A DNA stretch of 64,000 nt from an uncultured Bacteroides sp. (GTDB lineage Bacteria > Bacteroidota > Bacteroidia > Bacteroidales > Bacteroidaceae). Shown here piece by piece: positions 44,395 to 52,159 of this stretch. Numbering within the stretch: the first letter of the stretch is position 1; the number at the start of each line of letters is the position of its first letter. The notes below the pieces were generated by a model. The model did no database searches. It saw nothing but the letters and a program-made list of their open reading frames with translations, and was not told the DNA's origin. The stretch is taken from the NCBI GenBank assembly GCA_947646015.1, contig CANSEY010000004.1, forward strand, positions 124,001-188,000, read 5' to 3'. Position numbers and translations under genes: made by a program.

Positions 44395-46563
44395 ATGATA
44401 GTTTGCATAGCCGAAAAGCCGTCTGTAGCACGTGATATAGCCGAAGTACTCGGCGCTCATACAAGAAAAGAAGGGTATATAGAAGGAAACGGATACCAGG
44501 TAACCTGGACATTCGGTCATCTTTGTACCTTGAAAGAGCCGCATGAATACACCCCTAACTGGAAATCATGGAACTTGGGTAGCTTACCGATGATTCCACC
44601 ACGGTTCGGCATCAAGCTGATAGAGAACCCTACTTACGAAAAGCAGTTTCACATTATCGAGGGACTGATGCAGAATGCAGATGAAATTATCAACTGCGGT
44701 GATGCCGGCCAAGAAGGAGAATTGATCCAGCGTTGGGTGATGCAGAAGGCAGGTGCCCGCTGTCCGGTGAAACGTCTTTGGATTTCTTCGCTGACAGAAG
44801 AGGCTATCCGCGAAGGATTTGCCAAACTAAAGGATCAGTCCGACTTTCAATCACTGTATGAAGCGGGACTTTCCCGTGCAATGGGCGACTGGTTGCTGGG
44901 AATGAATGCTACCCGTCTTTATACTATCAAATACGGTCAGAACAAACAAGTGCTTTCCATCGGCCGTGTGCAGACTCCTACGCTGGCATTGATTGTCAAC
45001 CGCCAACTGGAGATCGCCAACTTCCAGCCGAAACAATACTGGGAACTGAAAACAAATTATCGTGATACCACCTTTTCTGCTCTGATCCGTAAAAGCGATG
45101 AAGAAATTGCTGCGGAAGAAGAAAAGAGTGGCGGAAAGAAGAAGATAGACAATCCCGGCATCGACCCTATCGCCAACCGGGAGGAGGGAGAAGCGCTGGT
45201 GGAACGCATAAAAGACCTTCCGTTCATTGTCACCAATGTCGGCAAGAAGGATGGAAAGGAATATGCTCCGCGTCTGTTCGACCTGACTTCCCTTCAGGTA
45301 GAGTGTAATAAGAAGTTTGCCTATTCCGCTGATGAAACGCTGAAGCTGATTCAGTCGCTTTATGAAAAGAAAGTGGCTACTTATCCGCGTGTCGATACCA
45401 CTTTCCTGAGTGACGATATTTATCCGAAGTGTCCCGGAATATTGAAAGGCCTTCGGGACTATGAGGTGCTGACTGCTCCTTTGGCAGGTGCTTCATTGCC
45501 TAAATCGAAAAAGGTATTTGATAATTCGAAGGTAACAGATCACCATGCCATTATCCCTACAGGCGTTTATGCACAGAATCTGACGGATATGGAACGTCGT
45601 GTCTATGACCTGATAGCCCGTCGTTTTATAGCGGTGTTCTATCCCGATTGTAAGATTTCTACCACTACCGTGATGGGCGAAGTGGACAAGATAGAATTTA
45701 AAGTAACCGGCAAACAGATTCTGGAGCCGGGATGGCGTGTCGTTTTTGCCAAAGATGTGAAAGATACTTCCGAAGAAAAAGAGGAAGAGGATGAAAATGT
45801 ACTTCCTGCTTTTGTCAAGGGGGAAAGTGGTCCTCATGTTCCGGACTTGAATGAGAAGTGGACGCAACCGCCCAGACCTTATACGGAAGCAACATTGCTT
45901 CGTGCGATGGAAACAGCCGGAAAGTTGGTGGATAATGACGAACTCCGTGATGCTCTGAAGGAGAATGGTATCGGCCGGCCGTCTACCCGTGCCGCCATTA
46001 TCGAGACGTTGTTCAAGCGAAACTATATCCGCAAGGAAAGAAAGAACCTGATAGCCACCCCTACGGGAGTGGAACTGGTACAGATCATCCACGAAGAATT
46101 GCTGAAATCTGCGGAACTGACCGGTATATGGGAAAAGAAACTACGTGAGATTGAAAAGAAGACTTACGATGCCCGTCAATTCCTCGAAGAACTGAAGCAA
46201 ATGGTATCTGAAATCGTGATGAGCGTACTTTCAGATAATACGAACCGGCGTATCACTATTCAGGAGGCAGTTGCCCAAACGGAAGAAAAGGCAAAGAAAG
46301 AACCTAAGAAGCGTGAGCGTAAACCAAGTGCTCCCAAAGAAAAGAAGGCGAAAGCAGAACCGAAAGTTCCTGCATCTTCTCCGTCTCCTGCTCTGACTCC
46401 TTCTGCTGCTGTTCCTGCCTCTGCTCCGGCTACCGGTAATGCAGATACTTTTGTCGGACAACCGTGTCCGGTTTGTGGTAAGGGAACCATCATTAAAGGG
46501 AAGACAGCTTACGGATGTTCGGAATGGAGAAATGGATGTACTTATCGAAAGAATTTCGAATAG
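44395..46563 (+). CDS. topB: DNA topoisomerase III (type IA)
   Basis: 722 residues. TOPRIM domain at the N-terminus (MIVCIAEKPSVARDIAEVLG ... IINCGDAGQEGELIQRWVM with the acidic DxGxE pattern). Type IA core from about 150, with SRAMGDWLLGMNATRLYTIK and LSIGRVQTPTLALIVNRQLE. The active-site Tyr330 lies in ATYPRVDT. GIGRPSTRAAIIETLFKRNY is the usual late-core signature. A low-complexity Lys/Pro/Ala stretch (about 630-690) leads to a C-terminal four-Cys zinc ribbon (CPVCGKGTIIKGKTAYGCSE ... C). It relaxes or decatenates single-stranded DNA intermediates in the cytoplasm. Housekeeping in this phylum, although related copies travel on integrative elements; this one has its own promoter and ordinary composition. 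Confidence 0.95.
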   Translation: MIVCIAEKPSVARDIAEVLGAHTRKEGYIEGNGYQVTWTFGHLCTLKEPHEYTPNWKSWNLGSLPMIPPRFGIKLIENPTYEKQFHIIEGLMQNADEIINCGDAGQEGELIQRWVMQKAGARCPVKRLWISSLTEEAIREGFAKLKDQSDFQSLYEAGLSRAMGDWLLGMNATRLYTIKYGQNKQVLSIGRVQTPTLALIVNRQLEIANFQPKQYWELKTNYRDTTFSALIRKSDEEIAAEEEKSGGKKKIDNPGIDPIANREEGEALVERIKDLPFIVTNVGKKDGKEYAPRLFDLTSLQVECNKKFAYSADETLKLIQSLYEKKVATYPRVDTTFLSDDIYPKCPGILKGLRDYEVLTAPLAGASLPKSKKVFDNSKVTDHHAIIPTGVYAQNLTDMERRVYDLIARRFIAVFYPDCKISTTTVMGEVDKIEFKVTGKQILEPGWRVVFAKDVKDTSEEKEEEDENVLPAFVKGESGPHVPDLNEKWTQPPRPYTEATLLRAMETAGKLVDNDELRDALKENGIGRPSTRAAIIETLFKRNYIRKERKNLIATPTGVELVQIIHEELLKSAELTGIWEKKLREIEKKTYDARQFLEELKQMVSEIVMSVLSDNTNRRITIQEAVAQTEEKAKKEPKKRERKPSAPKEKKAKAEPKVPASSPSPALTPSAAVPASAPATGNADTFVGQPCPVCGKGTIIKGKTAYGCSEWRNGCTYRKNFE

Positions 46564-46594
46564 TTTGTGGACAGTGTCTCACATAACAGTGATT

Positions 46595-46626
46595 TCTCTT
46601 TTTTTCTTTTAAAAAGAGTCCCTTTT
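46595..46626 (+). terminator. Weak terminator after topB
   Basis: CTCTTTTT pairs with AAAAAGAG across a short loop, followed by TCCCTTTTTT. AT-rich stem; moderate support only. Confidence 0.4.
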
Positions 46627-46797
46627 TTCTGTTCGCACCATAAGGAATTAGATAACAGTTTTGCTCTCATGCTCTAACTATTCATCTGTATCCCTTTATT
46701 CATCGATGTTTTAGGGGTGGTAGCAAGCGTGGTGGCAAGTATGAGAGCAAACGGTTGCTCTCACTCTATCTCGTCTTGATTAATATCGTTTTTGTAA

Positions 46798-47061
46798 TGT
46801 TATCTTTTGGTATACAGGATGTTAATATCTGATGTGTCAACTATTAACGTTTGATTTTTAAGCTATTAATAGTTGAGAAATCAGGTATTAAAGACTGATA
46901 ACTCATGTATTATTGATCAATAAATGAGTTAATGCTTCCTATCATTTCTTATAATGGAACCTGTCGTTTCCCGGTGAGGGAACGGGCGTTCCTTTTAATG
47001 GAAACGACCGTTCCTTTTAAAGGGACTGGCATTTCCTCCGAGGAAACATACAGAAATAACC
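46798..47061. repeat. 22-bp-period degenerate tandem array inside the inverted-repeat element
   Basis: Units start every 22 bp from 46798: TGTTAT, TGTTAA, then TATTAA at 46842, 46864 and 46886, TATTAT at 46908, then TAATG at 46930, 46952 and 46996, and TAAAGGG at 47018. In the first block the unit is TATTAA-N4-TGA; in the second it is a short palindrome such as GGAACGGGCGTTCC or GGAAACGACCGTTCC joined by TTTTAA. Two helical turns per unit would place each site on the same face of the DNA. The same period and the same TTTTAA(A/T)GG joint occur in the array at 22231-22610. Confidence 0.75.
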
Positions 47062-47136
47062 ACCGAATGCGATGAAGATAATAATTGCAGTTTGCACGAG
47101 AAGAATTAGGATGGAATTGACAACATAGATACAAGA

Positions 47137-47170
47137 CAGGTATGAGAGCAAACGTTTGCTCTCATACCTG
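47137..47170. repeat. Perfect 34-bp palindrome
   Basis: The half-site CAGGTATGAGAGCAAAC is followed at once by its exact complement, with no spacer. Its core TGAGAGCAA occurs again in direct and inverted copies within 80 bp. It forms the inner end of the right arm of the larger inverted-repeat element and lies about 200 bp ahead of the AraC-type gene. Confidence 0.9.
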
Positions 47171-47345
47171 CTACCACACTTGCTCTCATACCTGAAATAA
47201 CGATGAATAAAGGGATGCAGACAAATTGTTAGAGCATGAGAGCAAAAACGCATTCAAATTACGTGGAGAGATATGCAGAACCAATAAAAAGCAAATTAAA
47301 ACAAAAGAAGGCTATTTATGGTAACTTTTTGCATAACATATTGGT

Positions 47346-47353
47346 TAACTTTG
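47346..47353 (+). promoter_or_regulatory. -7 element for the AraC-type gene
   Basis: TAACTTTG (TAnnTTTG), 21 bp before the ATG at 47374. It supports that start rather than a reading that begins inside the right repeat arm at 47236. Confidence 0.55.
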
Positions 47354-47373
47354 CACTCAATAATAAAAAACTT

Positions 47374-48501
47374 ATGAACATCAATTCTGAAACAAAATAT
47401 TGCCAGACTTGCGGAATACCTTTGGATATTGATTATACCAATCTGAAGGCAGACCAAAATGAGGAATATTGTGATTACTGTCTGAAAAATGGAGTTAAAC
47501 TGTATGACTTCTCAATGGATTATCTTATCTACCTTTGGGGACTTTTTCCCGAAGAATACTATAAAGAAGTCGGCATACGCCATACTTCGTCGGAGTTGAG
47601 AGAAATTATGTCCAGACGGTTACCTGAAATTAAAAGATGGAAGCAAAAAATTAATACCGCTCACATACAATACGAATTAGTGATCAGAGTTCAAGAATAT
47701 ATCAACTGTCATTTATTTGATGACCTTGATTCTGAAAAGTTATCCCAAATTGTATGCATTTCCAAGTATCATTTCCGCCGACTTTTTAAAGCAGTTTGCG
47801 GTGATAGCCTTGGGAATTACATCCAACGATTAAGATTGGAGTACATTGCTTTTAAGTTAATATCCACCAATATAAGTGTCCCAGAGATTCTTAGTCAAAT
47901 CAATTATCAGAATAAACATACGCTTTCAAGGGCATTCAAAAACTACTTTAATTGCTCTATACCTGAATTTCGTAAAAGACATTCAAATGCCTGTTCTGAA
48001 GGCAAGAATCCAATACAGATTGAACCAAGTATTGAAAGAGTGCCTCATACACGGATTGCATATTTAAAATTAGAGAGAACACATCATGCCAGCCATAGCT
48101 TTTCTGTTTTATGGAAACAGGTGCTACAATTTTCTGAAAGCTATGAATTATTATCAAAAGGATGTAAGTATGTGAGCCTGACTCTTGATTATCCTTTTAT
48201 CACGTCTGAAGAACAAAGTCGTTTTATGGTTGGAGTAACATTACCACAATCATTTAAAATTCCGAAGGGGTTCGGTATTTATGAAGTTCCTGCGGGTGAA
48301 TATGCTATATTTCGTTTTAAAGGACTATACCATGGACTGAATAGGGTATATCGTTATATTTATCTTGACTGGCTACCTGCAAATGATTATAGCTTGCGAG
48401 AACCATTTACTTTTGAGACTTATATCAATACACCCGAAAAAACTCCGGTTTCGGAACTAATCACAGATATTTATCTCCCTGTCAAAAAGAAAGAAATATG
48501 A
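47374..48501 (+). CDS. AraC-family regulator with zinc-ribbon N-terminus and GyrI-like domain
   Basis: 375 residues from the ATG at 47374. N-terminus: two CxxC pairs (CQTCGIPLDIDYTN ... EEYCDYCLKN, about residues 9-35), a zinc ribbon. Residues about 35-95 are unrecognised. Residues about 100-200 are the AraC double HTH (LSQIVCISKYHFRRLFKAVC, NYIQRLRLEYIAFKLIS, ILSQINYQNKHTLSRAFKNY). Residues about 215-372 match GyrI-like effector-binding domains (VPHTRIAYLKLERTHHASHS ... YEVPAGEYAIFRFKGLYHGL). Regulators of this kind often sense hydrophobic drugs or small cations. Its stop overlaps the start of the Fe-S gene by 4 bp, so the two are translationally coupled. Low GC compared with neighbours suggests acquisition. 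Confidence 0.87.
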   Translation: MNINSETKYCQTCGIPLDIDYTNLKADQNEEYCDYCLKNGVKLYDFSMDYLIYLWGLFPEEYYKEVGIRHTSSELREIMSRRLPEIKRWKQKINTAHIQYELVIRVQEYINCHLFDDLDSEKLSQIVCISKYHFRRLFKAVCGDSLGNYIQRLRLEYIAFKLISTNISVPEILSQINYQNKHTLSRAFKNYFNCSIPEFRKRHSNACSEGKNPIQIEPSIERVPHTRIAYLKLERTHHASHSFSVLWKQVLQFSESYELLSKGCKYVSLTLDYPFITSEEQSRFMVGVTLPQSFKIPKGFGIYEVPAGEYAIFRFKGLYHGLNRVYRYIYLDWLPANDYSLREPFTFETYINTPEKTPVSELITDIYLPVKKKEI

Positions 48502-49178
48502 ATAAAGAAATAGAGAATGAATTGAAAAAGTCAAGGGTCGATTTTGTTCATTTCGTAGATATATCCAAGTTGACCAATAGGCAGAATAGAGGTTTGCCAT
48601 GTGCTATATTAATAGGAATCGCAATAAGTCCGAAGTTTGTAAAAGATGTATTTAATAATCCGGATTATAAACCTGCTCTTGAAGATGAGTATGTGAAAAC
48701 TGAAAATAGAGTGGGAGAAGTAACAGACGAGTTAGCTGAATTTCTTGTCAGCAAAGGGTATAAAGCTCTTTCACAATCTGATGCGGGACTTTTGGCAGAA
48801 GGAGTGTTTAATTTTGAAACGAAGGAGTCGGTTTTACCTCACAAAACAGTAGCGCAACTTAGTGGATTAGGATGGATTGGGAAAAACAATCTGTTTATTA
48901 CTCCTGAATATGGTGCAGCGCAATGTCTTGGTACCGTTTTGACTGATGCCCCGTTAGATACTGTATCGTATGCCTCTATTTCCCCGAAGTGTGGTAATTG
49001 TAACATTTGTAGGGATATATGCGAAAGAAATGTATTGAAAGGAACCACCTGGAATACAACAATCTCAAGAGATGATATAATTGATGTATATGGATGCAGT
49101 ACCTGTTTGAAATGTCTTGTGCATTGTCCTTGGACGCAGAAATACGTAAACTTTAAAAGCAGGCTTTTACAGCCATAG
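48498..49178 (+). CDS. QueG-like 2[4Fe-4S] protein, short form
   Basis: 226 residues. The middle has the QueG hallmark LSGLGWIGKNNLFITPEYGA and LGTVLTDAPLD; the C-terminus has two ferredoxin-type cluster motifs (CGNCNICRDICERNV and CSTCLKCLVHCPW). QueG (epoxyqueuosine reductase, cobalamin-dependent) is normally 310-380 residues with a full N-terminal domain and often HEAT repeats; here about the first 70 residues are reduced and the C-terminal extension is missing. It is therefore a related reductase of unknown substrate rather than QueG itself. Co-expressed with the AraC-type regulator (4-bp overlap). A redox role on the effector sensed by the regulator is possible. Lower GC than the flanking operons. 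Confidence 0.75.
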   Translation: MNKEIENELKKSRVDFVHFVDISKLTNRQNRGLPCAILIGIAISPKFVKDVFNNPDYKPALEDEYVKTENRVGEVTDELAEFLVSKGYKALSQSDAGLLAEGVFNFETKESVLPHKTVAQLSGLGWIGKNNLFITPEYGAAQCLGTVLTDAPLDTVSYASISPKCGNCNICRDICERNVLKGTTWNTTISRDDIIDVYGCSTCLKCLVHCPWTQKYVNFKSRLLQP

Positions 49179-49202
49179 AAGAACTAGCCTGACTATTTCA
49201 TT

Positions 49203-49240
49203 TATAGATTAAAATAACAGGTATAGATTAAAATAACAGG
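49203..49240. repeat. Tandem 19-bp direct repeat
   Basis: TATAGATTAAAATAACAGG occurs twice without a spacer (49203-49221, 49222-49240), directly before the long hairpin at 49250. Confidence 0.9.
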
Positions 49241-49249
49241 CTGAAAAGA

Positions 49250-49335
49250 GGCTGACTAAAAAGTCGGTTCTATCTCTATTCTCCTCCTTCGGGAAGGAGG
49301 GGAATTGGAGATACTACTGACTTTTTAGTCAGGCC
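49250..49335. repeat. MITE-like long hairpin between convergent genes
   Basis: The outer arms GGCTGACTAAAAAGTCGGT and ACTGACTTTTTAGTCAGGC are near-perfect inverted copies. Inside, TATCTC/GAGATA and ATTC/GAAT pair and the centre is CCTCCTTC/GAAGGAGG. The whole 86 bp can fold as one stem. Each arm is itself a small palindrome (GACTAAAAAGTC). It may serve as a bidirectional terminator for the Fe-S gene and the GH106 gene; its form suggests a dispersed miniature element. Confidence 0.7.
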
Positions 49336-49384
49336 CGAACTATATTGCCTTATCTTGAACTGAAAGTAGATTTAAATAATAACT

Positions 49385-52159
49385 TTAGTGTGTCTTGAAA
49401 GATAAATAATCTACCGGAATCAGCCGGACCTCGCTATTTAATCCCGAAGGCATGGGAGCCCAGTGACCATAGTTGGCCGGACGATAATTCAGATCGACAA
49501 TATTGATTTCTTTAAATTTGCGCCACTGCACTCCCTGCCTGTCCAGTTCGGCTATCCGGTTGGCAGGGAGGTTAGTGACTTCTATCTCGATGTGGTTTTT
49601 TCCTGATTTCAGCAGATGACCTACTCGTAGCTGATAAGGTACTGCCCATGCGCAGCCCGCTTCCTGACCGTTGATCCGGACACGGGCACTTTCGCGTACG
49701 TCTCCCAAGTCGAGTACCCAGTCATCGGCTTGCAGAGCGGGCAATTCGATATCCAATGAATAAACACCGCTGCCCATGTTAACCTTGGCTGCCGGATGGT
49801 CGATGCCTGTCCATGAGCAAGGGCGGTCGATATTGAACGTACCCTTTATCTCCGGTTCGCTTTCGGCGAAGTGTAGTTTCCAGCCATGATCCAGGCTGAG
49901 GCTGAACGGTTGTTCCTGAATATAGTTCCAGGGCCGGGCAGCTTGCAGCGGCTGTTGATAAGTCTGCAAAATCACCGATTCACCGGATTTCAGTTGGAGG
50001 TAGACTTGTGTCTGTTCTCCGGTCTGACGTACCTTTGCTTCTCCGCATTCTCCGGTCATGGGATTGAAGAAGGCAGCAGCTTCGGCTTTGGTTCCCAGTG
50101 TCACCCAATCATTCACTCCTTTATCTTGGAGAGAAGAGATAAAGTAATGGTGTCCGCTATCGTTCACCCTGCGGATGGCTTGCAGTCCGAACTTGGTTTT
50201 CATTTCTTCCTGAGGAATATTACAACTTGCTAAAGTACGCGCATAATCCGTACCTGTAATAATTTTGCCTTTGCCTACCGGAGTAACCGTTGTTTCGGAG
50301 AATGAAACGGAAGGTAACTTTTGCAGCGTCTGCTGATAAGTCTTGCGCTTCTGTTCCAGTTGACTGTATCCCGGTACGTCCGTCGGATAGTTTTCGAGGA
50401 ATACGATAGTGGCTCCCTGTTGTGCCAGTTTCAGTAGATGAGCCAGAACGTCATTCGGCATTAAATGGGCGGCGGGTACGACCAGCGCTTTGTAACCGGT
50501 TCCGCCGGAAGTGATGAGCTGTCCGTCTTTGAAACGGGTGCTGCGGATAAAGTTGTCCGAGATATAGTCTCCGTCATATCCGCTGTTATTGATACGGTGG
50601 ATGGCATCTATAAATTTCGGAGCAAGCTTGGCCATGTGATGAATGCTGAATAGCAGCAAACGTCCCGGTTGCTCATCCCACATATCATAGACAGGCAGAT
50701 AAATAAGGAAATCATTATCCGGTTTACCCATTTGCAGGAAACTCTGGCAACGGGTGATATAATCGAAGAACGAAGGGGCATCGTGCCAGATACTGTTCGT
50801 CGGGTTCATATTGATAGAGGCGTAAAACAACCATCCCGGCCATTCGGCTTCTTTCGGCGAATAAGGAGTGCCGTGAAAGAACATATGATTAATGCCGGAG
50901 ACGAACATCAGGTCCATATCCGGTTTGCATTGCGACAAAGAAGTGCGGAAATGCTCCGTCAGCCAGGTAAATGTTTCGGTAGAAGTATAAGGCTTCCCGG
51001 CGATATGTGCGGCAGAAGAGGCATATTTCAGCATCGACAAGTCCGAATCATTCTTTTTGGTTAATGAATCCTGACGTAATCCTTTGATATGAAATTGGGA
51101 CAAACCGAATCCTTCACATTCGGGGATGTCTACGGCTGCGTAGACATCGATCAGGTTGGCAGGCGATCCGTGTGCCTGATTACGGGTGATGCTGCCATTC
51201 TTGTGTGCCCAGTCCGTCCATTGACGGGTGAAGTTCTCCAGCAATAAGTCGGAGATCGTCTCCCGATAGTCGGATACGATGCGGCGGCTGACTTCCGGAC
51301 GGCTTTCATCCAGAAACTCCGGAAAATGTTCTTCCAACTTATATCCCCGTCTGCGGGCGAACTGATCCAGAAAGTCTTCTGTCCAGTCTGCCTGATAGAC
51401 TTCGTAAGAGTCGTTGAAGAATGTATGCGGATAACTCGTCTTGCTGCTTTTGAAAGCACGGTCAAATCGGGAGAGATAGTTCTTGACGGCAGTCTTGGAA
51501 AGATGGTTCATCACGTATCCTTCCCCTCCGGGGGCGGCACGTTTCACTTTCTGACGTGTCTTGCTGTTATACAGCGCTATCACTTTCCATTTTCCGGCAG
51601 GGGCTTTCCATTCCAGTTTGTCTTTCCTGACGTGGGAAGTAAGGTTGATGCAGCGTCCGTTTTCGTCGTATGCCATCACACGGCTTAAGACAGAATAAGG
51701 TTGCTGCTTCTTGTCTGTCACATTGATATCTTGCACGATTTCCTGGCCTCCTTCTATATCATAAGTCTGGAAGATGGCTTTGCTTGCCGCGTCTTCGATG
51801 CTGACTTCCGGTCCTCCGAAGGGCCATCCCGTTCCGGTGTTCATATCGATCTCGATGCCGGTGCGTTTTCCTTCCGCCTGTGTGTGTTTGAGGACTTCCA
51901 TCCAGCGGGGAGAAAGGAACTGAATATCGTTGGCGTCATTGCCCTGTACACCATAGATGGGAGTGATTTCTACGGCGCCCATGCCGGCACGCGCGTATTC
52001 TTCCAGATTGTAAATCAGGTTCTTTTCATCGACAGCGCTTCCCAGCCACCACCATCTGGTGCCGGGACGGGCTTCTGCCGGAGCATCCGGCCACTGTTGC
52101 GCTTGTATGCTTCCGCCTGCTGCGAGCATACAGAGGAGTATCAGTTGTTTCTTGTTCAT
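49385..52159 (-). CDS. GH106 alpha-L-rhamnosidase
   Basis: 924 residues with a signal peptide (LILLCMLAAGGSIQAQ). GH106 features: N-terminal ARPGTRWWWLGSAVDEKNLI and YARAGMGAVEITPIYGVQG (barrel start), TGIEIDMNTGTGWPFGGPEV, FFNDSYEVYQADWTEDFLDQ, SSAAHIAGKPYTSTETFTW (conserved Glu in the active-site area) and MFVSGINHMFFHGTPYSP. The C-terminal part (from about 750) has carbohydrate-binding jelly-roll strands (VLDLGDVRESARVRINGQEA). The enzyme removes terminal alpha-L-rhamnose; with GH28 and GH2/GH42 neighbours the likely substrate is rhamnogalacturonan-I or its fragments. Last gene of the leftward operon, its start sharing one base with the preceding stop. Periplasmic by its signal peptide. 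Confidence 0.93.
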   Translation of the reverse strand: MNKKQLILLCMLAAGGSIQAQQWPDAPAEARPGTRWWWLGSAVDEKNLIYNLEEYARAGMGAVEITPIYGVQGNDANDIQFLSPRWMEVLKHTQAEGKRTGIEIDMNTGTGWPFGGPEVSIEDAASKAIFQTYDIEGGQEIVQDINVTDKKQQPYSVLSRVMAYDENGRCINLTSHVRKDKLEWKAPAGKWKVIALYNSKTRQKVKRAAPGGEGYVMNHLSKTAVKNYLSRFDRAFKSSKTSYPHTFFNDSYEVYQADWTEDFLDQFARRRGYKLEEHFPEFLDESRPEVSRRIVSDYRETISDLLLENFTRQWTDWAHKNGSITRNQAHGSPANLIDVYAAVDIPECEGFGLSQFHIKGLRQDSLTKKNDSDLSMLKYASSAAHIAGKPYTSTETFTWLTEHFRTSLSQCKPDMDLMFVSGINHMFFHGTPYSPKEAEWPGWLFYASINMNPTNSIWHDAPSFFDYITRCQSFLQMGKPDNDFLIYLPVYDMWDEQPGRLLLFSIHHMAKLAPKFIDAIHRINNSGYDGDYISDNFIRSTRFKDGQLITSGGTGYKALVVPAAHLMPNDVLAHLLKLAQQGATIVFLENYPTDVPGYSQLEQKRKTYQQTLQKLPSVSFSETTVTPVGKGKIITGTDYARTLASCNIPQEEMKTKFGLQAIRRVNDSGHHYFISSLQDKGVNDWVTLGTKAEAAAFFNPMTGECGEAKVRQTGEQTQVYLQLKSGESVILQTYQQPLQAARPWNYIQEQPFSLSLDHGWKLHFAESEPEIKGTFNIDRPCSWTGIDHPAAKVNMGSGVYSLDIELPALQADDWVLDLGDVRESARVRINGQEAGCAWAVPYQLRVGHLLKSGKNHIEIEVTNLPANRIAELDRQGVQWRKFKEINIVDLNYRPANYGHWAPMPSGLNSEVRLIPVDYLSFKTH

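Larger units (their letters stand above)
46659..47247. repeat. Element of about 590 bp bounded by ~105-bp imperfect inverted repeats
   Basis: The ends are a perfect 20-bp inverted pair: TTTTGCTCTCATGCTCTAAC (46659-46678) against GTTAGAGCATGAGAGCAAAA (47228-47247). The match continues at about 80% identity inwards for some 105 bp per arm, including ATCCCTTTATTCATCG at 46690 and its complement near 47201-47216. Each arm ends inside in a palindrome built from TGAGAGCAA: 46742-46763 (4-bp centre) and 47137-47170 (perfect). The motif TATGAGAGCAA/GTGGTAGCAAG recurs at 12-bp steps within the arms. The middle holds a 22-bp tandem array. No open frame and no target-site duplication were found. It fits a MITE-like or other non-autonomous element, or a structured regulatory locus. 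It fills the 810-bp gap between topB and the AraC gene. Confidence 0.75.

Noticed and set aside
44395..46563. topB as the marker of an integrated conjugative element
   Set aside because: No tra, mob or integrase genes nearby and it has an ordinary promoter; the chromosomal housekeeping copy is the simpler view.
46659..47247. The inverted-repeat element as an insertion sequence
   Set aside because: No transposase frame, even broken, and no flanking target duplication could be seen; left as an unclassified element.
47236..47373. N-terminal extension of the AraC-type protein from 47236
   Set aside because: It would begin inside the right repeat arm and upstream of the -7 element at 47346-47353; the ATG at 47374 leads directly into the zinc ribbon.
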